NCBI RefSeq assembly: GCF_013408305.1 | Contig: NZ_JACBZS010000001.1 | Span: 1,860,001-1,924,000 of the forward strand | Source of the DNA: Naumannella cuiyingiana | GTDB lineage: Bacteria > Actinomycetota > Actinomycetes > Propionibacteriales > Propionibacteriaceae | Direction of reading: 5' to 3' | Length of the DNA: 64,000 bases | Part shown: positions 9,136-15,794 of the stretch, piece by piece | Layout: the number at the start of each line of letters is the position of its first letter | Position numbering within the stretch: position 1 is the first letter of the stretch | Made by a program: the position numbers and the translations under genes | The notes under the pieces: generated by a model | Databases searched by the model: none | What the model was told of the DNA's origin: nothing | What the model saw: only the letters and a program-made list of their open reading frames with translations

Positions 9136-9154
9136 TAAGATTAGGCGAACCTTA
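9136..9154 (-). promoter_or_regulatory. IdeR/DtxR-like iron box
   Basis: On the minus strand the 19 bp read TAAGGTTCGCCTAATCTTA. This agrees with the DtxR/IdeR consensus TWAGGTTAGSCTAACCTWA at 17 of 19 positions by eye. It lies just upstream of the ferric-binding protein start, where Fe(II)-loaded repressor would block transcription. It is in the gap shared with the divergent sirtuin gene, about 85 nt from that start. Confidence 0.78.
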
Positions 9155-9226
9155 GCTGCTGGTGCTCGTCGTTGCCGAACCGGGCCGCGCGACCGGTGCG
9201 GTTGGCGGCGCTGGGTGGGATCGACA

Positions 9227-9232
9227 TACCGT
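9227..9232 (+). promoter_or_regulatory. -10 box of sirtuin gene (leaderless)
   Basis: TACCGT ends 6 nt before the GTG start, so transcription would begin at or next to the start codon. No Shine-Dalgarno sequence is present. Confidence 0.4.
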
Positions 9233-9238
9233 GCTCGC

Positions 9239-9994
9239 GTGAGCGAGCCACCCTCCGAGATCGTCCGGCTGGCCCGCGAGGCGCGTCGCGTCACGGTGCT
9301 GACCGGTGCGGGGATGAGCGCGGAGAGCGGCGTGCCCACCTTCCGCGACGCGCAGACCGGGCTGTGGGCCCGGTACGACCCGATGACGCTGGCCACGCCG
9401 GAGGCCTTCGAGACCGATCCGGAGCTGGTCTGGGCCTGGTACGCCTGGCGCCGCCGGCTGATGCAGCAGGTGCAGCCGAATGCCGGGCACCGCGCGCTGG
9501 CCGAGTGGGGCCGCCGCGACGGCGTGCAGGTGCGGATCGCCACCCAGAACGTCGACGACCTGCACGAGCGGGCGGGTAGCGAGGTGCTCGCCCATCTGCA
9601 CGGCAGCCTGTTCGAGCTGCGCTGCTTCGACTGCGACCGCCGCTACACCGGGGCGGTCGAGATCCCCGACGAACAGGTCGAGCGGTTGGAGCCGCCGGTC
9701 TGCGGAGCGTGCGCCGGGCCGGTACGCCCGGGCATCGTCTGGTTCGGCGAGCTGTTGCCGCAGCGCGACCTCGCCCGCGCGGAGCAGGCGGCGACCGAGG
9801 CCGACCTGGTGCTCGTGGTGGGCAGCTCGGGACTCGTCCACCCGGCGGCCGGGCTGCCGCTGCAGGCGCTCGCGGCCGGCGTACCCACCATCGAGGTGAA
9901 CCCCGCGGAGTCGGCCTTCAGCCCCTACGCCGACTTCGCCTGGCGTACCACCGCGGGTACGGGGCTGCCCGCTCTCGTCGCCGCGCTCGACTGA
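9239..9994 (+). CDS. NAD+-dependent protein deacylase (sirtuin, CobB-like)
   Basis: This enzyme of 251 residues removes acyl groups from protein lysines using NAD+, giving nicotinamide and O-acyl-ADP-ribose. The order of motifs is canonical: GAGMSAESGVPTFRD near residue 22, TQNVDDLHERAG near 104, the catalytic His in LHGSLFELRC, two CxxC zinc pairs (CFDC and CGAC), VWFGE and VVGSSG. WYAWRRR near residue 67 places Tyr and Arg three residues apart, the class III signature linked to preference for acidic acyl groups such as succinyl. The GTG at 9239 is the only start close to the Rossmann motif. Confidence 0.92.
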   Translation: MSEPPSEIVRLAREARRVTVLTGAGMSAESGVPTFRDAQTGLWARYDPMTLATPEAFETDPELVWAWYAWRRRLMQQVQPNAGHRALAEWGRRDGVQVRIATQNVDDLHERAGSEVLAHLHGSLFELRCFDCDRRYTGAVEIPDEQVERLEPPVCGACAGPVRPGIVWFGELLPQRDLARAEQAATEADLVLVVGSSGLVHPAAGLPLQALAAGVPTIEVNPAESAFSPYADFAWRTTAGTGLPALVAALD

Positions 9995-10029
9995 TCCCCG
10001 GGCACTGGCGCGTCGCGGCGGGGCGGTCC

Positions 10030-10035
10030 TAGCGT
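10030..10035 (+). promoter_or_regulatory. -10 box of the PCD-VOC gene (leaderless)
   Basis: TAGCGT is followed by 7 nt and the ATG at 10043, with no Shine-Dalgarno sequence between. Confidence 0.45.
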
Positions 10036-10042
10036 CGGGTCC

Positions 10043-10723
10043 ATGACCTCGAACTCCGCGGATGCCGCCGCCTTCGACCCGAGCGAGCTGGAGCGGCTCG
10101 GCCTTGCCGATTGGACCTATGCCGGGGGTGTGCTGAAGGCGCGCTACGACACGGGGGACTTCCGCACGGCGGTACGCCTGCTCGACGCCGTCGCCGACGC
10201 GGCGGATGCCGCCGACCACCATCCCGATGTGACCCTCGGCTACGGCCGGATCGACTTCGCCCTGCACAGCCATGATCAGGGCGCGGTGACCGAGCGCGAT
10301 ACCGCCCTGGCCGCAACGATCTCCGGGCTCGCGGCCGAGCAGGGCGTCAGCCGCGAGGGCGGATCGCTGAGCTTCCGGGCGGGGGAGGCGGTGCCGCCGG
10401 CGGCCGTGCCGTTCTGGCTCGCCGTGCTGCGCGGTCCGAACCCGCCGGCCGGGGAGGAACTGGTGATCGGCGATGATCACGAGGTCGTCAAGATCACGGG
10501 GGACGATGGCCAGGGCCGCTTCCGGGTGAATGTCACCGTCGATGCAGGTGACGCACCGGGTGATCTTGTCCGGGCCACACTGGAGGCGCGCGGATCTCTG
10601 GTCAGCGACGAGTACGCGCCGAATTGGTGGCTGGTGGCCGATCCGGTCGGCAATCAGGCCCGGATCTGCGGCCAGACCGAGGGATTGCCGCCGCTGGCGC
10701 AGGACGGCCCGCTCGCGCGCTGA
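10043..10723 (+). CDS. pterin-4a-carbinolamine dehydratase fused to a glyoxalase/VOC-like domain
   Basis: The N-terminal half of this 226-residue protein (to about 95) is a pterin-4a-carbinolamine dehydratase domain, recognised by DHHPDVTLGYGRIDFALHSH, which matches the family pattern of His-His-Pro, an aromatic residue, a later His and a final Asp. The C-terminal half (about 110-220) ends DPVGNQARICG, the typical last strand of VOC/glyoxalase-like domains. PCD enzymes recycle 4a-hydroxytetrahydropterin; other PCD proteins act as transcription cofactors. The role of the VOC half is unknown. No aromatic amino acid hydroxylase is nearby. Confidence 0.86.
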   Translation: MTSNSADAAAFDPSELERLGLADWTYAGGVLKARYDTGDFRTAVRLLDAVADAADAADHHPDVTLGYGRIDFALHSHDQGAVTERDTALAATISGLAAEQGVSREGGSLSFRAGEAVPPAAVPFWLAVLRGPNPPAGEELVIGDDHEVVKITGDDGQGRFRVNVTVDAGDAPGDLVRATLEARGSLVSDEYAPNWWLVADPVGNQARICGQTEGLPPLAQDGPLAR

Positions 10724-10767
10724 GCGCAATCACTGTCAGGCAAGGGGATCGCGGGTGGGGAAAGAGA

Positions 10768-10798
10768 AGGCGGGAGACGTCTGACACGTCTCCCGCCT
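10768..10798 (-). terminator. hairpin, terminator-like on the minus strand
   Basis: A perfect 13-bp stem (10768-10780 with 10786-10798) has a 5-nt loop. Read on the minus strand it is followed by TTCTCTTT, a weak U-tract, while on the plus strand no T-run follows. It may once have terminated the antiporter gene whose remnant lies upstream on the minus strand, and it may also serve the PCD-VOC gene. Confidence 0.5.
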
Positions 10799-10913
10799 GC
10801 TCCGGGATTTGCGCCAGCCCGCCCCCCAGCAAGGCTGGTTCCTACTCCCGGCACCAAGTGTTGCCCCGAATGGGGTCGCTAGCAAGTGTTTCGCCGGATG
10901 GACGCCAAGCTGT

Positions 10914-11002
10914 CTCACCCTGTGATCCGGTGTCGGTGACGCCAGCGCCGGGCTCTTCCGGCGCGAGGCCGTGCGTCACGAGGGCCCGGCCTCCCCGAAG
11001 TG
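10914..11002 (-). pseudogene. decayed 3'-end remnant of a UBP-zinc-finger Na+/H+ antiporter gene
   Basis: This stretch aligns over about 90 bp with 13311-13401, the 3' end of the intact antiporter gene, with roughly 16 differences by eye, two of them single-base deletions. Read on the minus strand with two frame corrections it gives HFGEAG, then an RRWRHRHRITG end with the same TGA, against HFEETG and WRWCYRHRITG in the intact copy. Similarity fades after 11002. The intact and decayed copies lie in the same orientation on either side of the ABC cassette. Confidence 0.75.
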
Positions 11003-11190
11003 GTCGGTCGACGAAAAGCGAAACCGGACGGTCGGCCCCCCACGACGACAAAGGGTGACGACCTGTTGACATGCACCCATGCGGACGGCAACGTTGTCGG
11101 CCAACGGCCACTTTTCCGTGAGCATTGTTCGCGAGCGCGGCTGGAGCGCATATTGGTGTATTGTCCCACTTTCCCGTCGATGGACATTGA

Positions 11191-11916
11191 GTGAACGGGC
11201 TCGCGCTTCACGAGGTCAATTCGGTGCGGGGCGACTTCTCTCTCGGGCCGGTCGACCTCAATCTTGATCGGCCGATCACGTGTATTGTCGGCCCGAATGG
11301 CGCCGGGAAGTCGACCCTGATCGGATGTTGTACCGGCGCGGTTCCCCATACCGGACGCGTCTTCTGGGACGGGCGCGAAATCGGTAGGGGAGCGGTCCGG
11401 GACTGGGACGGTGTGGCATACGTCAGCGACACCTGGCCCAAGGTATTTGACGGCCTCACGGCAGCCGACTATTGGCATCTTGTCGCCGCGGTACGCCTGC
11501 ATCGCGGCACCCGCGGCAGGCTCGGCGAATGGATGGCGCGTGCCTACGCTTTGTTGGACAGCTTCGGGGCGGTGGAAATCAACAGGCCGTGTCAGTATCT
11601 GAGCTTTGGCTCGCGACGCAAGGTGCAACTCATCGGGGCGCTGATGTGCGAGCCGAGCCTGCTGTTCATCGATGAACCGCAAAACGGCCTCGACTTCGTT
11701 GCGTCGACCACGCTGGCTGCCGTGCTACGCGATCACGCGCGCCGGCCAGGCACGGTGACGGTGCTGGCCAGTCATGATCTGGGATCGGTCGCGGCGATGG
11801 CTGATGCGGTCGTTGCGCTCCGGAACGGGCAGGTCGTGCGGCGGCTGGACGGCGGACCACCGGAGGAGGTCCGAGCCGCACTCGAACGCGTCTTCCTCGC
11901 CGACCCAAGCGGTTAG
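11191..11916 (+). CDS. ABC transporter ATP-binding protein, substrate unknown
   Basis: This ATPase has 241 residues. Walker A is GPNGAGKST near residue 34 and Walker B is LLFIDEPQNGLD near 158; a switch His lies in LASHDLGSVAAMAD. The signature loop reads LSFGSRRKVQL instead of LSGGQ, a departure seen in some small ABC-2 type exporters. It is paired with the 455-residue membrane protein 6 nt downstream. Codon use is less GC-rich at third positions than in the neighbours (more ATT, GTT, TTT), suggesting recent arrival. The GTG at 11191 is the first start before the beta-strand leading to Walker A. Exported substrate unknown; peptide or antibiotic efflux is possible. Confidence 0.85.
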   Translation: MNGLALHEVNSVRGDFSLGPVDLNLDRPITCIVGPNGAGKSTLIGCCTGAVPHTGRVFWDGREIGRGAVRDWDGVAYVSDTWPKVFDGLTAADYWHLVAAVRLHRGTRGRLGEWMARAYALLDSFGAVEINRPCQYLSFGSRRKVQLIGALMCEPSLLFIDEPQNGLDFVASTTLAAVLRDHARRPGTVTVLASHDLGSVAAMADAVVALRNGQVVRRLDGGPPEEVRAALERVFLADPSG

Positions 11917-11922
11917 GCGCTC

Positions 11923-13290
11923 GTGTACACGTTGGTCATCCGAAGCCTCCTGCTCGTGGCCGGTCGACGGCTGCGCGACAAACTTGGCGTGGGCACCGGG
12001 CTGTTCGCCGTCCTTCTCGGGGCGGCCTTGTGTGCCTCCGGCTTGTTCGCCGGGATTGCTGTGCTTCGCATCGCGGAAGCGGGAGCTGTGGCGCGCGCCT
12101 TCGAGCCCGGGATCGGCTACCTGCTCGCTACGGTGGTCGGGATCGGCGTGTCGTATTCGTATCTGGTGTCCGTCGTGCTCGGCGCCGGGTTCGCCCGCGG
12201 TGTGATCGGTGATCTTGCATCGGTGCCCATCGGGAGACGGGCCGCGCGCAGGATCGGGATCGGCATGATTCTGGTCCCCCCGACGGTTGCGGGTGCGGCG
12301 GCCCTCGCCCTTCTCGTCGCCTACTATCTGGGCACTCGGACCGTGGGCTTTCCGGTGCTCGCAATCCTGGCGTTTGCGTCAGCCGTGCTGCCGATGGTGT
12401 CGGTACTGCTGACGGGTGCCGAGCGGGTCGTGGCGCATGCGCGGCGCACACCAGGAATGCCCGGCTTGACGGTGCATCTGGCGGTGGTCGGGTTGGTATC
12501 GGCCGTTGCGCTCGGTTTGTACTTCGCTGGCATCGAGGCGCTGGTGGATCACCTGTCGATCCCGCCCATCGGCTGGTTCTACACGGCCGAGGCCGGCAGT
12601 TCACCGGACTGGTGGGTGACCATTGGCTGGTTGGTGGTGTCGGCGGCCATCATCGCCGGCGCAGGTGCGGTCGAACGCTCGCAGCTTCCGCGACGGGCGG
12701 ATTCCCTGCGGTCGGGGCCTCGCCGCAACCTGGTGGCGTTCTCGGATCGTCCCGCGCTGGCGATCACCGGCAGTGTTGCCCGCGGCCTCCGGCGGAGGGT
12801 CGGGATGCTGACCGAAGTGATGCCGTGGATGCTTCCCGTGGGTCTGGCCGCCTGGCTCGGCGGTGTCGTGTTGCAGGCGAGATATGTCTGGCAGGGCACC
12901 ACCGGCATCGTCGTCGCCGGCATCCTGACGTCCGGCCCGGGGCATCGGTTGTCCGCGTTCTTGAGCCCGTTCGAGGAGTATCGGCGGCTCGGGCTCTCCT
13001 ACCGGGAGTGGGTTCTCCTACTGGCCGGGGCTCGGCTGGTCTGGTGCTTGCCCGTGACTGTCGTGGGACTCGCGGTGCTGCTCATGACGGGTGGCACGGG
13101 CGCCGCCGTCGTGGCGCTGATCGTCGGCAGCCTCGTGATCCAGGCACTGTTTGCGGCACTGTCCATGGTCGCTCGGCGCATCGGCCCGTCGGCACCGACG
13201 GCGTCGTTGTTCGGGGTCATCGTCTGCGGTGTCTGCAGCATCCTCGCGGGCCTCATCCTGGGCGCGGCCGCGGGCGACCTGTTGCCGTGA
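11923..13290 (+). CDS. polytopic membrane protein, ABC exporter permease partner
   Basis: This 455-residue protein has about ten to twelve hydrophobic segments spread over its whole length and no recognised motif. Its position 6 nt after the ATPase gene and the absence of any other membrane partner make it the likely transmembrane component. The arrangement resembles ABC-2 type systems with one large permease per ATPase. Short basic loops such as GRRAARRIG and RRRVG fit cytoplasmic connectors. The start is a GTG at 11923. The gene ends about 20 bp before the intact copy of the flanking direct repeat. Confidence 0.8.
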   Translation: MYTLVIRSLLLVAGRRLRDKLGVGTGLFAVLLGAALCASGLFAGIAVLRIAEAGAVARAFEPGIGYLLATVVGIGVSYSYLVSVVLGAGFARGVIGDLASVPIGRRAARRIGIGMILVPPTVAGAAALALLVAYYLGTRTVGFPVLAILAFASAVLPMVSVLLTGAERVVAHARRTPGMPGLTVHLAVVGLVSAVALGLYFAGIEALVDHLSIPPIGWFYTAEAGSSPDWWVTIGWLVVSAAIIAGAGAVERSQLPRRADSLRSGPRRNLVAFSDRPALAITGSVARGLRRRVGMLTEVMPWMLPVGLAAWLGGVVLQARYVWQGTTGIVVAGILTSGPGHRLSAFLSPFEEYRRLGLSYREWVLLLAGARLVWCLPVTVVGLAVLLMTGGTGAAVVALIVGSLVIQALFAALSMVARRIGPSAPTASLFGVIVCGVCSILAGLILGAAAGDLLP

Positions 13291-13310
13291 CCGGACGGCG
13301 ACCCGGGCGC

Positions 13311-13401
13311 CTCACCCGGTGATCCGGTGTCGGTAGCACCAGCGCCAGGACTCTCCCGGCTCGAAGCTGCGCATCACGGGGTGCCCGGTCTCCTCGAAGT
13401 G
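13311..13401. repeat. right copy of the imperfect direct repeat flanking the ABC cassette
   Basis: These 91 bp form the intact 3' end of the antiporter gene and match the remnant at 10914-11002 in the same orientation at about 82% identity by eye. The two copies enclose roughly 2.3 kb containing only the ABC gene pair. Confidence 0.75.
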
Positions 13402-15153
13402 CCGGGTCGCGTGCCGCCCGACGGAGGAATCGCAGCAGCCGACGTGACCGCAGGCCAGGCAGATCCGGAGCTGGACGGGATTGGTGCCGTCGCGTTCGCA
13501 GTCCGGGCAGGTCTCGGGATGATCGGGCGCGACGGTGTGCGGAGCGGCGCGCAACTCGGCGCAGTCCCCGCCCGGCGGCTCGGTCTCCAGCTCGCGCGAG
13601 CGGCGGGCATGGCGTACCTGCGCCACCTCGAGGGCGGTCTCTTCGAGGTCGAGCCCGGCGAGCACATTCTTCACGGCCTCCTGGTCGGTGCCGTCGGTCG
13701 TCCGCAGCCGGAGCAGTTCCTCGCGTTCGGCGTCGAGCATCTTCATCCGGACGCGGCGGTACGCCTCACTCGGCGTCTCGTACTCGCCGTCCGGATCGGC
13801 CAACTGCTCCCAGGCGATGTGCGAGCGGCGCTCGGCCAGGTTGCGCAGGTTCTGGCGGATCTCGTCGTCGATGTCATCGGTGGCATCGAGGGCGGCGATG
13901 CCCCGGTCGGTGGCGTGCTGGGTGAGGATCGCCTCCTGCAGGGCATCCTCCCGCGGGTCGGGACCGCGTACCCCCAGCCGGCGGGCGAGCGCGGGCAGGG
14001 TCAGGCTCTGCAGGCCGAGCGTGCCCGCGGTGACGACCATCGCAGTCAAGATCAACACCTCGCGCAGCGGGGTGTCGGCGGGCAGCGTGAGCGCGGCGGC
14101 CAGGGTGACCACGCCCCGCATCCCCGCCCACGAAGTGATCACCAGATAGGACATCGGGATGCGTTCGCCGCGGGTGAGCAACGGCCAGCCGATCAGGTTC
14201 CAGATCGGCCGGAGCACGAACACCGCGACCAATGCGATCAGCGCGAACTCGATGGCGCCGACCGTCGAGGTCGGCGACACGATCACAGCGTCGATGATCC
14301 AACGCGCCTGCAGGCCGATCAGCAGGAAGACCGCATTCTCCAGCAGGAACTGGATCGTGGCCCAGTTCACCCGCGTGCTGGTCCGCGCGGCGGCGCTCTG
14401 CACCCGGGGCGCCTGGTGCGCGACGATCACACCGGTGACCACGACCGCGACCACACCCGAGGCCTCGACCGCCTCCGCGGGCAGATAGGCCAGATAGGGG
14501 GTGATCAGCGTGATCGCCGTGGTCGAGACCGGGTCGCGGACCACACGCAGCACCCGGTTGATCACGATCGCCAAGATCACGCCGATCGCGATCCCGCCGC
14601 CCGCGGCGATCACGAAGTCGAGGGCGACCTCGCCCGGGCTGACGGTGGCGCTGAGGGCGACGATGGCGGTCCGCAGGGCGACCAGCGCGGTCGCATCGTT
14701 GAACAGCGACTCGCCCTCCAACCAGGTGACGACGCGGCGCGGCAGGCCGATCCGGCGGCCGATCGCCGAGGCGGCGACGGCATCGGGCGGTGCGACGATC
14801 GCGCCGAGGGCCAGCCCCGCCGGCAGCGGGATCGGCAGCAACCACCAGGCGAGCAGGCCGATGCCGATGGTGGTGAACAGGGTCATCCCGACCGAGAGGA
14901 AGGCGATCTTCCAGCGCTCGTTCTTCAGCTCGATCAGCGAGGACTGCCGGGCGGCGGCATACAACAGCGGCGGCAGGAGCCCGACCAGGACGAGCTCGGC
15001 GTCCAGCGGCTCCTGCGGGACGAACGGGACGTAGGAGGCGATCACGCCGACCGCCACCAGCAGCAGCGGCGCGGGCAGCGCGATCGCCCGCGCCAGCCGG
15101 GCCGTGACGAGCACCGCGACCACCACGGCGATCAGGTAGGGCAGGTTCTCCAC
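13312..15153 (-). CDS. CPA1 Na+/H+ antiporter with C-terminal UBP-type zinc finger
   Basis: This 613-residue protein has about 12 hydrophobic segments in residues 1-400, with the CPA1 motifs APPDAVAASAIG near 122 and EGESLFNDATALV near 145 (Asn-Asp ion site). A helical cytoplasmic tail with charged stretches follows. The last 70 residues carry CPDC, CLACGHVGCCDSS and HATRHFEETGHP, a UBP-type zinc finger, a fold that in eukaryotes binds the free C-terminus of ubiquitin. In actinobacteria this finger recurs on CPA1 tails, where its ligand is unknown. The start is a GTG at 15151-15153 with a weak upstream signal. The 3' end is duplicated at 10914-11002. Confidence 0.92.
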   Translation of the reverse strand: MENLPYLIAVVVAVLVTARLARAIALPAPLLLVAVGVIASYVPFVPQEPLDAELVLVGLLPPLLYAAARQSSLIELKNERWKIAFLSVGMTLFTTIGIGLLAWWLLPIPLPAGLALGAIVAPPDAVAASAIGRRIGLPRRVVTWLEGESLFNDATALVALRTAIVALSATVSPGEVALDFVIAAGGGIAIGVILAIVINRVLRVVRDPVSTTAITLITPYLAYLPAEAVEASGVVAVVVTGVIVAHQAPRVQSAAARTSTRVNWATIQFLLENAVFLLIGLQARWIIDAVIVSPTSTVGAIEFALIALVAVFVLRPIWNLIGWPLLTRGERIPMSYLVITSWAGMRGVVTLAAALTLPADTPLREVLILTAMVVTAGTLGLQSLTLPALARRLGVRGPDPREDALQEAILTQHATDRGIAALDATDDIDDEIRQNLRNLAERRSHIAWEQLADPDGEYETPSEAYRRVRMKMLDAEREELLRLRTTDGTDQEAVKNVLAGLDLEETALEVAQVRHARRSRELETEPPGGDCAELRAAPHTVAPDHPETCPDCERDGTNPVQLRICLACGHVGCCDSSVGRHATRHFEETGHPVMRSFEPGESWRWCYRHRITG

Positions 15154-15184
15154 CCGGCAATGATCGCTCAGGTATCGGCTGGTC

Positions 15185-15775
15185 TCAGTTCGGCGGTTCG
15201 AAGATGTCGTCGACGCGGATGAACCGGGTCGACAGGCGGCCGACCGCGTCCAGCCCCGCCAGGTCGACGTGCAGGCGCTCGTCGATCAGGTCGTCGCGAA
15301 CGTGCAGCGCGAGCACCCGGAGCAGGTTCAGCGTGTAGGCACCGACCTCGATCCGACGGGTACGCGTGACCTCCAGCGCCGCCGGCGCATCGGCCACCCG
15401 CAGCGCCGCCACCCGATCGCCGGGCTCGGTCGGCAGGCCGGCCGCGGCGTACTCGTCGACCTCCGGCTCGTGCGTCAGGCTGGAATGCCACATCTGCTCG
15501 AACTGCGGATAGGAGACGAGACTGATCGTCGCCCCCGGATCATGATCGAGATTGGTCAGGGAGTCCTTGTCGCGGCCGTCCGGCCGGTTGGTGATGCTGA
15601 CCATCACCGTCGGCGGATCGTTGGAGACGACATTGAAGAAGCTGAACGGCGCAAGATTCGGTACGCCGTCCGCAGACATCGTGCCCAGCCAGGCGATCGG
15701 CCGTGGCACGACGAGCGCGCTGAGCAGCTTGTACGTCCGCGACGGGCCCAGGTCGGCCGGGTCGAGAGTCGTCAT
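15185..15775 (-). CDS. flavin reductase-like (FMN-binding split barrel) protein
   Basis: This 196-residue cytoplasmic protein belongs to the flavin reductase-like domain family. It shows the N-terminal PRPIAWLGTMSADGVPNLAPFSFFNVVS, where family members bind FMN, and VMVSITNRPDGRDKDSLTNL. Members include flavin reductases feeding two-component monooxygenases and proteins of unknown function. The ATG at 15773-15775 is preferred over an upstream TTG because a TACGAT -10 lies 8 nt before it. It is 19 nt from the acyl-CoA dehydrogenase stop. Confidence 0.88.
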   Translation of the reverse strand: MTTLDPADLGPSRTYKLLSALVVPRPIAWLGTMSADGVPNLAPFSFFNVVSNDPPTVMVSITNRPDGRDKDSLTNLDHDPGATISLVSYPQFEQMWHSSLTHEPEVDEYAAAGLPTEPGDRVAALRVADAPAALEVTRTRRIEVGAYTLNLLRVLALHVRDDLIDERLHVDLAGLDAVGRLSTRFIRVDDIFEPPN

Positions 15776-15783
15776 GGTCGCCA

Positions 15784-15789
15784 ATCGTA
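15784..15789 (-). promoter_or_regulatory. -10 box of the flavin reductase-like gene
   Basis: TACGAT on the minus strand ends 8 nt before the ATG at 15775. It sits in the 19-bp gap after the acyl-CoA dehydrogenase gene, suggesting a separate, nearly leaderless transcript. Confidence 0.35.
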
Positions 15790-15794
15790 GGCCC

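Larger units (their letters stand above)
10724..11190. other. 467-bp region without a confident gene: hairpins and antiporter remnant
   Basis: This is the only gap over 300 bp. From left to right it holds a 13-bp stem hairpin (10768-10798); a nested fold in which CCGGGA at 10802-10807 can pair with TCCCGG at 10846-10851 around a CCAGCC/GGCTGG hairpin (10814-10838); a CCCC-GAAT-GGGG hairpin at 10865-10876 flanked by direct copies of CAAGTGTT (10855 and 10883); the decayed antiporter end (10914-11002); and the leader of the ABC cassette. A 64-codon frame from GTG 11000 to 11194 ends with its TGA overlapping the ATPase GTG; its coding status is doubtful. Confidence 0.6.

Noticed and set aside
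10820-11041. 6C RNA
   Set aside because: Two runs of six C occur (near 10821 and 11036), one in a hairpin loop, but they are more than 200 bp apart and do not form the compact two-hairpin shape of that motif.
11191-13290. insertion sequence or integrative element with its own enzyme
   Set aside because: No transposase, integrase or terminal inverted repeats were found; only the flanking direct repeat supports mobility.
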